A stretch of DNA of 64,000 nt. Source: Gammaproteobacteria bacterium (GTDB lineage Bacteria > Pseudomonadota > Gammaproteobacteria > QNFE01). Where the stretch lies: the NCBI GenBank assembly GCA_003645455.1, contig QNFE01000002.1, forward strand, positions 25,682 to 89,681, in the 5' to 3' direction. Of the stretch, positions 47,690 to 57,626 are shown in pieces. The notes beneath the pieces are model-generated. The model searched no databases. It was not told the origin of the DNA and saw only the letters and a program-made list of their open reading frames with translations. The position numbers and the translations under genes were made by a program. Each line of letters opens with the position of its first letter. Within the stretch, counting starts at the first letter, position 1.

Positions 47690-48202
47690 TTAAAATTCCC
47701 AATCAACCCAAACGGTTAAATTTTTTAAATCAACATTTTTTATAAACACACCCATAACCCAAGGAATTAAAACCTCTTGATTATTTTTATTTTTAACTAC
47801 CATAACATCATGGACTGTTGTTGTTATGTGTCCTATAATTTCACCTATCAAATCTTGGCTTTGGTTTATTACTTGTAACCCTGTTAATTCTGACCAGTAG
47901 TATTCATTTTCAAGTTTTGGTATGACATCTTTTTTGATGTATATTTTTTTACCGACTAAACCTATTGCCTGATTTTTATTTATTAACTTATCAATGTTAG
48001 CAATTATTCTATTGTGATGATTTTTTGTTTCTAATGCTTTAATTTGTTCAAAACTTTCGCCTATTTTAAAAAACCATGGCTGATATTTCAGTATATTGCT
48101 GATGGGATCTGTTAAGGAGTATATTTTAACCCACCCTTTAACACCATAACATCCCGATACAGATCCTGCTTGTATTATCTTATTGGTATTTATTGGTATT
48201 AT
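47690..48202 (-). CDS. rimM: Ribosome maturation factor RimM (no canonical start codon; 5' boundary is the maximal open frame)
   Basis: Manual translation: ...[42 protein letters not shown]...[52 protein letters not shown]; lies between rpsP and trmD; absent from the supplied ORF track. Confidence 0.85.
   Translation of the reverse strand: MIPINTNKIIQAGSVSGCYGVKGWVKIYSLTDPISNILKYQPWFFKIGESFEQIKALETKNHHNRIIANIDKLINKNQAIGLVGKKIYIKKDVIPKLENEYYWSELTGLQVINQSQDLIGEIIGHITTTVHDVMVVKNKNNQEVLIPWVMGVFIKNVDLKNLTVWVDWEF
48181..48200. repeat. Perfect 10-bp tandem duplication TATTGGTATT x2 at the rpsP/rimM junction
   Basis: Direct reading of TATTGGTATTTATTGGTATT. Confidence 0.97.
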
Positions 48203-48444
48203 GTTTTTGCTTGCTCTTTAATAAGAGAGAGCACACGATCTGATGTTTGTGCACCTTTTTCTTGCCATTTTTGAATATTTGTTATGTCCAAATTAAAACG
48301 GAGATCGACTCCTTTGGCAATGGGGTTGAAAAAACCTAATCTCTCTAAGTATCTGCCATCTCTTTTGTTGCGAGAATCTGTTGCTACAATGTGATAAAAT
48401 GGGGCATTTTTTGAGCCACCACGACTTAAACGTATCTTAACCAT
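48199..48444 (-). CDS. rpsP: 30S ribosomal protein S16
   Basis: [41 protein letters not shown]. Confidence 0.97.
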   Translation of the reverse strand: MVKIRLSRGGSKNAPFYHIVATDSRNKRDGRYLERLGFFNPIAKGVDLRFNLDITNIQKWQEKGAQTSDRVLSLIKEQAKT

Positions 48445-48608
48445 CAATAAAATATCCTTAACAAAAAACAAAGCATTATACATTATTAAAATTTAATTTG
48501 CACTTTTTTTTACAATTATATAAAATACTGCTTTATTTGATTTATTTTTTAAAGTTTTTTTAAATCAGATGTGAGACATTTCTTTGTTTTTTTCTAATGC
48601 AAAAAAAA

Positions 48609-48823
48609 CTTATTAACAATCATATGTTTATGGAAATTTTATCAAAAACACTTTAAATAGTCGCCGTAAATAGCAATTGCAAAAATCTTTATGTTGTTGT
48701 ATATTATATGTTTTTTAGTTTTTGCTAATAAATTGAACATATTCTGTTATTTGCTTTTAAAACAGTCTTTTTTGCAGATAAAAAGACTTTATCCACAAAC
48801 TTATCAACAGCAACTGTTGATAA
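48609..48823. promoter_or_regulatory. Cluster of DnaA-box-like 9-mers (candidate origin or DnaA-regulated region)
   Basis: TTATTAACA 48609-48617, TTATCCACA 48789-48797, TTATCAACA 48801-48809, TGTTGATAA 48815-48823 in an AT-rich intergenic region between divergent genes. Confidence 0.45.
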
Positions 48824-48842
48824 ATAATAAATATAAAAAATT

Positions 48843-49415
48843 ATGAATAAAATCAATGTGCAAGGAACTAAAAGCAACAAAAACAACAACGATAATGCTT
48901 TAAAAAAAGATACTTCAGCGATAAATAAAATTGAAAAATTGCAAGGCATTATTGATAATTTTTTAAAAAATGCACTTGAAAACGAAAAAATTTCTCGTCA
49001 TATTCGCAAAATAATCATGCAGATACTTGCTTGTAAAAATATAGATGATATTGTAAATTTATGCAATTATGAATTATTAAAAATTAAAAATATTGATGTT
49101 ATTCTGTGGTTTTGCGACCAAGATTCTCCACAAAAATTATATAAAAAAATTGATCTATCTTCCCATAAGAGGTTACAGCAAATAATAACAACTAAAAAAA
49201 TATACCACGGTCGTAGCAATCGGGCAATAGCAGATTTGTTCTTTGACAAACAGACAATAAAATCTCAACTTATTGTTCCTCTGCGGAGCAAAAACAAAAA
49301 CTACTTAATGGTAATTGGTAGTTTTAATGAGATTTTTTTTCATCCAGAAAAAGATATTTTTTTATTGGAACACTTGCAAGATATTATGAACTTTAAATTT
49401 AATTCCTATGACTGA
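48843..49415 (+). CDS. DUF484 family protein
   Basis: GAF-like DUF484 layout immediately upstream of xerC, as in other gammaproteobacteria. Confidence 0.8.
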   Translation: MNKINVQGTKSNKNNNDNALKKDTSAINKIEKLQGIIDNFLKNALENEKISRHIRKIIMQILACKNIDDIVNLCNYELLKIKNIDVILWFCDQDSPQKLYKKIDLSSHKRLQQIITTKKIYHGRSNRAIADLFFDKQTIKSQLIVPLRSKNKNYLMVIGSFNEIFFHPEKDIFLLEHLQDIMNFKFNSYD

Positions 49416-50301
49416 TACAGATATAATTAAATTTATTGATTTTCTTAAAAATCAAAAAAACTATTCAAAATTAACTGTCGACTCTTACCTATCTGATCTA
49501 AAAATATTCAAAAAATATATAAAAAACACCAATAAAATCAACCCCCATGACATTCAATTGTTCATAAGTAATCAGCATAAAATAGGCAAAAACTCAAAAA
49601 CTATTCAAAGAATGTTATCAAGCATTCGTACTTTTTTCAATTTTAAAATCCAAATGGAAGAGCTTGATGCCAACCCAGCTATTGATTTAATAATCCCTAA
49701 ATCTGGCAAACATTTGCCTAATACCGTAAATTCTTTTGAAATTGATAAGTTATTAGATTTTAAACCAAAAACAGCACTTGATGAGCGAGATAAAGCCATA
49801 ATGGAGCTTTTTTACAGTTCTGGACTGCGTTTATCGGAGCTCTCATCATTAACTCTGGCACAATTGGATCTATCATCTGCCCTGATAAAAGTTACAGGTA
49901 AGGGCAACAAACAAAGAATTGTGCCAGTAGGCAAGTATGCTATCCAATCTTTAAAGAAATGGCTGTTATCTCGCACGCAATATGAAAAAAAATCCATGGA
50001 CGAGAAAACAAAACAAAAATTGTTTTTAAGCCAAAAAGGCACACCCTTGTCAAACCGTGGCATCCAATTAAGGTTAGAATATTGGGCTAAAAAATGTAAC
50101 CTTAGCCACAAATTACACCCTCACATGTTAAGGCATTCTTTTGCTGTTGATATGTTGACTGAGTCAGGTAATTTGCGTGCTGTGCAATCTTTATTAGGTC
50201 ACAGCAACTTGTCTACGACTCAAATATATACTCAATTAGATTTCTCTCATTTAGCAAAAGTTTATTATAATGCTCATCCACGATCCACCAAAAAATCTTA
50301 A
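49408..50301 (+). CDS. xerC: Tyrosine recombinase XerC
   Basis: LFYSSGLRLSELSSLTLAQLD, HMLRHSFAVDMLTESGNLRAVQSLLGHSNLSTTQIYTQLD. Confidence 0.95.
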   Translation: MTDTDIIKFIDFLKNQKNYSKLTVDSYLSDLKIFKKYIKNTNKINPHDIQLFISNQHKIGKNSKTIQRMLSSIRTFFNFKIQMEELDANPAIDLIIPKSGKHLPNTVNSFEIDKLLDFKPKTALDERDKAIMELFYSSGLRLSELSSLTLAQLDLSSALIKVTGKGNKQRIVPVGKYAIQSLKKWLLSRTQYEKKSMDEKTKQKLFLSQKGTPLSNRGIQLRLEYWAKKCNLSHKLHPHMLRHSFAVDMLTESGNLRAVQSLLGHSNLSTTQIYTQLDFSHLAKVYYNAHPRSTKKS

Positions 50302-50866
50302 ATATTTTCCACACATATATATGATAAGCCCTGATTATTATAAGGGCTCTATTGATGAATACATAAAAAAAATTGAATACTCATTGCAACGACATTCAAT
50401 TAAAATTATGCAATATCGTAACCACAGCTCACCCATAGATATTTTTAAAGTCATTGCAGATCGATTACAACAAATATGCAACAAGAGATCAATTACTTTT
50501 ATAATCAATAACAGAATGGGAACAACAGATAATTTTACCTGTGACGGTTTTCACTTAGGGTCACAGAGCTTGAAAAGAAGCTTTATTAAAATTAAAAATA
50601 AAATATATGGCGCCTCTTGCCATAACGAGCAAGAGATAAAAATAGCACTTGCAAAAAATATTAATTATATTTTTTTGTCTCCGGTTAAAAAAACCCAAAG
50701 CCACAAAGATGCCTGCCCTATAGGATGGGATAACTTTAAAAAACTTGCCACAAAATACAAACATATAAAAATATATGCCTTAGGAGGAATGCAAATCACT
50801 GATAAAAAAATAGCAGAAAAAAATAATGCCTACGGAATTGCAGGCATTGGCTGTTTTAATGTTTGA
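50270..50866 (+). CDS. ThiE/TenI-like thiamine phosphate synthase domain protein
   Basis: IKIMQYRNHSS, FIINNRMGTTDNFTCDGFHLGSQSL, GASCHNEQEIKIA, IYALGGM. Confidence 0.82.
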   Translation: MLIHDPPKNLKYFPHIYMISPDYYKGSIDEYIKKIEYSLQRHSIKIMQYRNHSSPIDIFKVIADRLQQICNKRSITFIINNRMGTTDNFTCDGFHLGSQSLKRSFIKIKNKIYGASCHNEQEIKIALAKNINYIFLSPVKKTQSHKDACPIGWDNFKKLATKYKHIKIYALGGMQITDKKIAEKNNAYGIAGIGCFNV

Positions 50867-50923
50867 TTACAAAAGATAGTTTTGCGCAAACCATCAAATC
50901 TTAGTTACCATTACAGTTTTATA

Positions 50924-50993
50924 GAGACCTTTGCATAATTCAAGCACTATTTTCTGTATTCTCTAAACGGCACTTGAATTATGCAAAGGTCTC
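50924..50993. mobile_element. MITE copy 11, 70-bp short form, TSD TTATA
   Basis: GAGACCTTTGCATAATTCAAGCACTATTTTCTGTATTCTCTAAACGGCACTTGAATTATGCAAAGGTCTC; TTATA at 50919-50923 and 50994-50998. Confidence 0.93.
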
Positions 50994-52838
50994 TTATAAA
51001 GTTTTTTGGATAAAATATTTAATTTGAGATTCTATACTGTCTGAATCTAATTTTAGATCAACTAAAACTTCATCTCTTGTGGCGTGTTCGCAATACCTAT
51101 CCTCTAAACCGAGACTTAACACAGGTTTTATTATTTGGTTTTTTTGGAGAAATTGACAAACATAGGATCCTGCACCACCTATAATAGCACCCTCTTCAAT
51201 GGTTATTATGTGTTGGTTTATTTTTGCCAATTTTAAGATTATTTTTTCATCTAATGGTTTTATAAAACGCATATCAACTAAGGTGGCATTTAAATTTTTA
51301 GCGACAATTAAAGCCTGTGATAACAGCGAGCCAAAACAAAAAATAACAATTTCATCACCTCCATCATTGACAATTTTTGCCATACCTATTTTTATTTTTT
51401 TATCACTAATTATAAGTTTATCGCTAATTTTGTCACGTGGATAACGGATGGCAACCGGATGAGGGTGTTCAAAACCTGCATTTAACATCTGATATAATTC
51501 GTTACCATCAGATGGTGCCATAATAACAATATTAGGAATCGGTAACAAAAAAGCAATATCAAAAGCTCCGGTATGAGTCGCCCCATCGGCACCGACAACT
51601 CCTGCCCTATCAATGGCAAAAAGCACATTTGCATCTTGCAGGGCAACATCGTGGATTAGTTGGTCATATGCTCGTTGTAAAAAAGTAGAATATATAGCTA
51701 CCACAGGTTTAAAGCCAGATTTGGCCATACCTGCGGCATAGGTTATGGAATGTTGCTCGGCAATTCCGACATCAAAATATCTATCTGGATTTTGCTCTTT
51801 AAATTCTGTCAAACCAGAGCCTTCACACATAGCAGGCGTTATGGCAATTAGTTTTTTATCTAATCTAGCGCTATTGACTAACCATTTTGCAAAAATATCT
51901 GTAAAGGTTGTTTGTTTTTTATTGGATAAAGGCTCTCCGGTATTAACATCAAAAGGATAAACTCCGTGAAAACCGCAAGGGTCTTTTTCAGCAGGCACGA
52001 AACCTTTGCCTTTTGTTGTTGCAACATGTAAAATCTTAGGTCCTTTGATATTTTTTAAATTTGATAGAACTTTTTTTAAGTTTTTATAATCATGACCGTC
52101 AATGGGACCAAAATAATTAAACCCTAATTCTTCAAAAAATATTCCAGGAATTACCCAGCCTTTTAAGTGTTCTTCGGTTTTACGAGCTAATTCCCAAATT
52201 TTAGGGATTTTATTAAAAATATTTTTACTGCTTTCGCGGGCAGAAGTATATAGTTTTCCTGATAAAATTTTTGTTAAATGTTTTGATAATCCGCCGACAT
52301 TTTTAGAGATTGACATATTGTTGTCATTCAAAATAACTAATAAATTGGTATCTCTGGCACCTGCATCATTCAACGCCTCAAACGCCATCCCGCCTCCCAT
52401 CGCACCATCTCCTATGACAGCAATCGCTTGATTATTTTTGTTGTTTAATGCAAATGCGGAGGCTATGCCCTGTGCTATACTGATTGAAGTGCTGGCATGT
52501 CCGACACCAAAACTATCATATGGGGATTCATCCGGATGGATGAAGCCTGAGATGCCATTTTTTTGTCGCAAGGTTTTGAATTCTTTTTTTCTGCCGGTTA
52601 TAATCTTATGAGTATAACCCTGGTGTCCTACATCCCATACAATTTTATCAGCAGGGGCATCAAATACCCAATGCAAAGCTAAGGTGAGCTCCACAACCCC
52701 CAAACTTGCCGCGAGATGTCCGCCTGTTTTTGCCACAGATTTGATTAAAAATTGACGAATTTCATCACTTAAAATTTGAATTTCTTCATCATCTAATTTT
52801 TTTAAATCGGCAGGGCTATTTATTTTATCTAATAACAT
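50994..52838 (-). CDS. dxs: 1-deoxy-D-xylulose-5-phosphate synthase
   Basis: GGHLAASLGVVELTLALHWVFDAP, VIGDGAMGGGMAFEALNDAG, DVGIAEQHSITYAAGMA. Confidence 0.97.
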   Translation of the reverse strand: MLLDKINSPADLKKLDDEEIQILSDEIRQFLIKSVAKTGGHLAASLGVVELTLALHWVFDAPADKIVWDVGHQGYTHKIITGRKKEFKTLRQKNGISGFIHPDESPYDSFGVGHASTSISIAQGIASAFALNNKNNQAIAVIGDGAMGGGMAFEALNDAGARDTNLLVILNDNNMSISKNVGGLSKHLTKILSGKLYTSARESSKNIFNKIPKIWELARKTEEHLKGWVIPGIFFEELGFNYFGPIDGHDYKNLKKVLSNLKNIKGPKILHVATTKGKGFVPAEKDPCGFHGVYPFDVNTGEPLSNKKQTTFTDIFAKWLVNSARLDKKLIAITPAMCEGSGLTEFKEQNPDRYFDVGIAEQHSITYAAGMAKSGFKPVVAIYSTFLQRAYDQLIHDVALQDANVLFAIDRAGVVGADGATHTGAFDIAFLLPIPNIVIMAPSDGNELYQMLNAGFEHPHPVAIRYPRDKISDKLIISDKKIKIGMAKIVNDGGDEIVIFCFGSLLSQALIVAKNLNATLVDMRFIKPLDEKIILKLAKINQHIITIEEGAIIGGAGSYVCQFLQKNQIIKPVLSLGLEDRYCEHATRDEVLVDLKLDSDSIESQIKYFIQKTL

Positions 52839-52853
52839 TTTTTAAGAGATCTT

Positions 52854-53735
52854 TTAAAATTTTCTGTATAAAACATAATCGGCACACTCTAATAAAATAT
52901 TATAACTTTTGTCAAAATCTTGCAATGTTGCTCTTGCCTCTTCGTGAATTTTATCGGCATATTTTATCGCCTCATCAAGTCCCATTATAGCAGGAAAGGT
53001 GGCTTTATTTTCTTTTAAATCAGAGTTGGCTGTTTTGCCAAGAGTGGCAGAATCTGTTGTAATGTCTAAGATATCATCAGTAATTTGAAATAACAAACCT
53101 AATTTATTAGCAAAATTTAAAATTTGTTTTTTTTGGTGGCAGGTTAAATTTTCGGCAAAAATACAAGGGATAGCACAACAAGCTTCAATCAATTTGCCAG
53201 TTTTTTTGTTGTGAATGTTGGTTAAAGATGACAGAGATAAATTCGCCCCTGTCGCCTCCAAATCCAACGATTGTCCTCCTGCCATGCCATTTATGCCGGC
53301 GGCACGGCTTAAAATTAACCCTGCCTCCATATATTGTAGTTGTTCTTTTTTTTGATTAAACAAAATCTCAAAAGCCAGCGCCTGCATCGCATCTCCTGAT
53401 AATATAGCCGTTGCTTCATCAAATTTCTTGTGAGTTGTGGGTGCGCCTCGCCTTAAATCATCATTATCCATCGCAGGCAGATCATCGTGGATTAGTGAAT
53501 AAGTATGAATAAGCTCAATTGATACTGCAATATTGTCAAGTCGGTAAAGATCAATATCAAAAGCACTGGCACAGGCATAGATCAGAATTGGACGAAACCT
53601 TTTACCACCATTTTTTGTGGCATATATCATAGCCTGTTGTAACTTATCTAGATTAGGATTGTTATAGTCTAAATGAGATTCTAATAAAAGATTAATACGG
53701 TCTTGCCAAATTGTAAACTGGGTTTTAAAAGTCAT
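52854..53735 (-). CDS. ispA: Polyprenyl (farnesyl) diphosphate synthase
   Basis: GGKRFRPILIYA, LIHDDLPAMDNDDLRRGAPTTHKKF, QITDDILDIT. Confidence 0.95.
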   Translation of the reverse strand: MTFKTQFTIWQDRINLLLESHLDYNNPNLDKLQQAMIYATKNGGKRFRPILIYACASAFDIDLYRLDNIAVSIELIHTYSLIHDDLPAMDNDDLRRGAPTTHKKFDEATAILSGDAMQALAFEILFNQKKEQLQYMEAGLILSRAAGINGMAGGQSLDLEATGANLSLSSLTNIHNKKTGKLIEACCAIPCIFAENLTCHQKKQILNFANKLGLLFQITDDILDITTDSATLGKTANSDLKENKATFPAIMGLDEAIKYADKIHEEARATLQDFDKSYNILLECADYVLYRKF

Positions 53736-54004
53736 TAAAAAGGAATATTGTTCTGTTGTTTTTGTGTGGCACTATGCTCTTGATTGTTTCTATCAACAAA
53801 ATCTTGTTCCTGATTGTTTTTATCTAAGATTTTAATTTGTTGTTCGGCATCTTTTAATTTTTGGGTGCAAACTTGACTAAGCTTGACTCCTTCTTCATAC
53901 ATCTTCAAAGACTGTTCCAAACCAATATCATCATTCTGCAATTTATTGATTAGCTGCTCTAATTGATCCTGTGCCTGCTCAAAAGATAATTCATTGTTGC
54001 TCAT
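53735..54004 (-). CDS. xseB: Exodeoxyribonuclease VII small subunit
   Basis: SFEQAQDQLEQLINKLQNDDIGLEQSLKMYEEGVKLSQVC; abuts ispA. Confidence 0.93.
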   Translation of the reverse strand: MSNNELSFEQAQDQLEQLINKLQNDDIGLEQSLKMYEEGVKLSQVCTQKLKDAEQQIKILDKNNQEQDFVDRNNQEHSATQKQQNNIPF

Positions 54005-54410
54005 TTTTTTTCTCTAAAATTGTTTTTGATAAAATATCATTTAATGCTAAATTATTTTTATTAAAAATACTGTATAAAAACCCAGCACCCAAACTCAACC
54101 AACATAAAATACTTGCCATAAAACGAATTATCAACTGTTTTAATGTAGGTTTTTTACCATCAAAACTGATTAAATGGACTTTCCATGCTAACATTCCTGT
54201 CGTTTGACCGCCATAATGCCAAAACCAAATAAAATAAAAGAGCAAAACAAGAAAAAGAAAAACTTGAAAAAATATGCCCTTATCCGGTATTATTGGTATA
54301 AAACTTGCCACCATTGTGGTAACTAATAATAATGCCACAACAATTAAAGTATCATACATTATAACAACTGATTTTTTTAAAATACCAATTCCTTTAATTT
54401 TTATTGACAT
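53991..54410 (-). CDS. RDD family membrane protein
   Basis: MYDTLIVVALLLVTTM, GGQTTGMLAWKVHLISFDGKKPTLKQLIIRFM. Confidence 0.85.
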   Translation of the reverse strand: MSIKIKGIGILKKSVVIMYDTLIVVALLLVTTMVASFIPIIPDKGIFFQVFLFLVLLFYFIWFWHYGGQTTGMLAWKVHLISFDGKKPTLKQLIIRFMASILCWLSLGAGFLYSIFNKNNLALNDILSKTILEKKNEQQ

Positions 54411-54462
54411 TCAATGCTATATTTAAGATAATAAAGCCCTTTATTTTAACTAATTTTTTATT

Positions 54463-55713
54463 ATGTTGCAACCTTTTCCTTTATTTATCGGCTGGCGTTA
54501 TACCAGAGCCAAGGCTGAAAATAAATTTGTCTCTATTATATCCGGCTTTTCAATGCTGGGGATTATGATTGGTGTTATGGCATTAATCGTTATTTTATCC
54601 GTTATGAACGGCTTTGAAAAAGAAATGCGCGAGAGGATTCTAGGAATGGTATCTCATGTCACTGTCTCCTCATTAGACGATGGTTTTAGTGATTGGCAAA
54701 AGATGCAAAAAAAACTCAACAAAGTGCCGCGAGTCTTAGCCTCTGCTCCCTATACCGAAGGGCAAGTTATGCTTGTCAATGGCAAAAAAGTCACAGGTGT
54801 GCAGATTCGCGGGATTTTGCCTGCAACCGAAAAAGATGTCTCCAAAATTGCTAACAATATCAGTATTGGTGAGTTAGAATACTTAAAAGAAAATAGATTT
54901 GGTATTATTCTTGGCACTAATTTGGCAAGATATTTAAAAGCTGAAATAGGACAAAAAATAACCCTTATTACCCCGCAAGTAAATGTCACTATCGCAGGGG
55001 TTGTGCCTCGTTTGAAAAGATTCAAAGTCGTGGGAATTTTTGATGTTGGAATGTATGAATATGACCGCAATATGGCACTTGTGCATCTATCGGATGCTGG
55101 TAAATTATTTGGCATAAAAAAAGATGCCGCAGGTGGTTTGCGATTTAAGATTGATGATATGTTTGCCTCTTGGCGCGTTCGCTCTGATATGCGAGAGGTG
55201 GTAGGCAAAGGATATTGGATTAGCGACTGGACGCTCAAACATAAAAATTATTTCAGAGCCGTTGCCACCGAAAAAACCGTAATGTTTGTAATTTTGGGTT
55301 TGATTGTTTTTGTGGCAGCTTTTAATATTGTCTCAACTTTGGTTATAATCGTTACCGAAAAACAATCAGACATAGCAATTTTGCGAACTCTGGGCGCCTC
55401 CCCTGCGAATATTATGCAAATTTTTTTAACCCAAGGTTTGACTATCGGTATCATAGGAACTCTGTTGGGGGTGGGGAGTGGGGTATTGCTTGCGGCTAAC
55501 ATTGAAACCATCGTGCCTGCAATTGAGAGCCTTTTTAATGTAGAATTTTTGGCAGCAGATTTATATTATATATCAGATGTGCCATCAGATTTACGGCTTT
55601 TTGATGTTTTTAAAATTGGGACAATGTCAATAATGTTAAGCCTATTGGCAACAATTTTCCCGGCTTTTAAAGCAGCAAAAACTAACCCTGCCACAGCATT
55701 GAGATCTGAATAA
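54463..55713 (+). CDS. Lipoprotein-releasing system permease LolC/E
   Basis: FIGWRYTRAKAENKFVSIISGFSMLGIMIGVMALIVILSVMNGFEKEMRERILGM. Confidence 0.94.
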   Translation: MLQPFPLFIGWRYTRAKAENKFVSIISGFSMLGIMIGVMALIVILSVMNGFEKEMRERILGMVSHVTVSSLDDGFSDWQKMQKKLNKVPRVLASAPYTEGQVMLVNGKKVTGVQIRGILPATEKDVSKIANNISIGELEYLKENRFGIILGTNLARYLKAEIGQKITLITPQVNVTIAGVVPRLKRFKVVGIFDVGMYEYDRNMALVHLSDAGKLFGIKKDAAGGLRFKIDDMFASWRVRSDMREVVGKGYWISDWTLKHKNYFRAVATEKTVMFVILGLIVFVAAFNIVSTLVIIVTEKQSDIAILRTLGASPANIMQIFLTQGLTIGIIGTLLGVGSGVLLAANIETIVPAIESLFNVEFLAADLYYISDVPSDLRLFDVFKIGTMSIMLSLLATIFPAFKAAKTNPATALRSE

Positions 55714-55714
55714 T

Positions 55715-56395
55715 ATGCCACAAAATATAATTGAGTGCAAAAATCTCTATAAAGAATTTAAACAAGGCAACAAAATTATTAAAGTTCTAAATGATATAAA
55801 TTTATCAGTTAAAGCAGGTGAACAAATAGCTATAATCGGCTCATCTGGAGTTGGCAAAAGCACCCTGTTACAATTACTCGGCGGTTTAGATGATGCAAGT
55901 GCCGGCGAAGTTATAATTTATGGTTCTAATTTAAAAAATCTCAATCAAAAAGAAAAAGGAGATTTGCGGAATAAATATCTCGGATTCGTATATCAGTTTC
56001 ATCATCTTTTAAATGAGTTCACAGCCCTTGAAAATGTTGCTATGCCATTATTGATAGCAGGACACCCCCCCAAACATTGCAAACAAAAAGCAAAAGAATT
56101 ATTAAAGCAGGTTTTTTTAGCAGACCGAGTAGAACACAAACCCACCCAATTATCAGGGGGCGAGAGACAAAGAGTTGCCATCGCGCGAGCTTTAATTTGT
56201 CGCCCTGCTTGTATCTTAGCGGACGAGGCAACCGGCAACTTGGATGAAAAAACTGCCCTTGATATTATGGAATTATTATTTGATTTGAATAAAAAACACC
56301 AAACAGCCGGCATCTTTGTCACTCACGACAAAAACATAGCCTGCAAAATGCAACGTCAACTATTGATAAAAAATGCTACTCTTATTGAAAACTAA
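55715..56395 (+). CDS. lolD: Lipoprotein-releasing system ATP-binding protein LolD
   Basis: IIGSSGVGKSTLLQLLGGLDDASAGEVIIYG, YQFHHLLNEFTALENVAMPLLI, LSGGERQRVAIARAL. Confidence 0.95.
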   Translation: MPQNIIECKNLYKEFKQGNKIIKVLNDINLSVKAGEQIAIIGSSGVGKSTLLQLLGGLDDASAGEVIIYGSNLKNLNQKEKGDLRNKYLGFVYQFHHLLNEFTALENVAMPLLIAGHPPKHCKQKAKELLKQVFLADRVEHKPTQLSGGERQRVAIARALICRPACILADEATGNLDEKTALDIMELLFDLNKKHQTAGIFVTHDKNIACKMQRQLLIKNATLIEN

Positions 56396-56399
56396 TAGA

Positions 56400-57626
56400 T
56401 CAAGACCTTATTTTATTTTCAATATCATTTAACAAAGCAATCAAAGTTCTACCGACAGCATAAGCTAAATTAACTGGCACAGCATTACCGATTTGTTTGT
56501 ATTGACTATTGGTTGAGCCTGTAAATTCCCAATCATCTGGGAATGTTTGCACCCTGGCATATTCACGAATATTTAATGGTCTTGTTTTTTCAGGATGACA
56601 TCTCTCTGTTTGTTTTTGAGCCGGAGCACAGGTTAGAGTTAAACTTGGGTTATCATAGGATAATCTGCGAGCAATTCCTCTTTTGCCACCACCTGCATAA
56701 TAACTTTTTTGCATATATTCTCGTTGAATATCATTAGGTAAATCTACCCAGCAACCGCCAGGTGGCACCATTGACAGGATTTCTTGTTTTCTTTTAGGAT
56801 ACACTTGTCCGCAAGATTTCGGACAATCTGTATCGTATAATTCTCCTTTTTTTAAAGCATCTTTTAAGGTTAAAATTTTATAATATGGTTGTGGCCATAT
56901 AAAATTTGCATATTGAATTAAATCATTTCTGATACAAATTAGAAACAAACGTTCTCTTTTTTGGGGGACTTGATAAAAAATTGCTTTTAAAATTTTGGGC
57001 TCAATTAGGGTATATCCCAACTCTTGTATCGTATTTTTGATAATGGATAAGGTTTTACCGTTATCATGAGTCATTAAACCTCTGACATTTTCAGCTAAAA
57101 AAATTTTGGGTTGTATTTCTTTGACTGCTCGGGCAAATTCAAAAAATAATGTTCCTCTGGTGTCTGCAAAACCTAATTTATGCCCTGCATATGAAAAAGC
57201 TTGACAAGGAAAACCTCCTGACAAAAAATCAATATTTTTGTAAACAGTAAAATCAATATTTTTTATATCTTTTTCAAGAACATTCCAATAAGGGCGGTTT
57301 TTTCTTAATGTATTACAAGCATTTTTATCAATTTCATTTAAAGCCACAGCAGAAAATCCTGCTTTTTCCAAACCGATAGCTAACCCTCCTGCGCCTGCAA
57401 ACAATTCGATAGAATTATAAATTCTATTAGGTTTTATTTTTCTCTCTTCGTTCCATTTTGAATTAAGAATTGCTTTTATCTGTGGAAATTCTGCTAATTT
57501 TTCTAATGAATAATTGCCATTTTGTGTGGGTTTAATTTTGCCATTTTTTTTCCAACAAACAACAGTTTTTTTTGAAACAGACATTATATCTGCTAATAGC
57601 GATTCTGATACATTCTCTCTATACAT
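56400..57626 (-). CDS. DNA (cytosine-5)-methyltransferase with N-terminal HTH-like segment
   Basis: SIELFAGAGGLAIGLEKAGF, DFLSGGFPCQAFSYAGHKLGF, FLAENVRGLMTHDNG, QIGNAVPVNLAYAVG. Confidence 0.95.
   Translation of the reverse strand: MYRENVSESLLADIMSVSKKTVVCWKKNGKIKPTQNGNYSLEKLAEFPQIKAILNSKWNEERKIKPNRIYNSIELFAGAGGLAIGLEKAGFSAVALNEIDKNACNTLRKNRPYWNVLEKDIKNIDFTVYKNIDFLSGGFPCQAFSYAGHKLGFADTRGTLFFEFARAVKEIQPKIFLAENVRGLMTHDNGKTLSIIKNTIQELGYTLIEPKILKAIFYQVPQKRERLFLICIRNDLIQYANFIWPQPYYKILTLKDALKKGELYDTDCPKSCGQVYPKRKQEILSMVPPGGCWVDLPNDIQREYMQKSYYAGGGKRGIARRLSYDNPSLTLTCAPAQKQTERCHPEKTRPLNIREYARVQTFPDDWEFTGSTNSQYKQIGNAVPVNLAYAVGRTLIALLNDIENKIRS

Noticed and set aside
49408-50301. Tyrosine recombinase as evidence for an integrative element
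   Set aside because: It is chromosomal xerC next to DUF484, a standard housekeeping arrangement.
54750-55238. 162 aa ORF antisense to lolC/E
   Set aside because: Antisense shadow ORF without recognisable motif.
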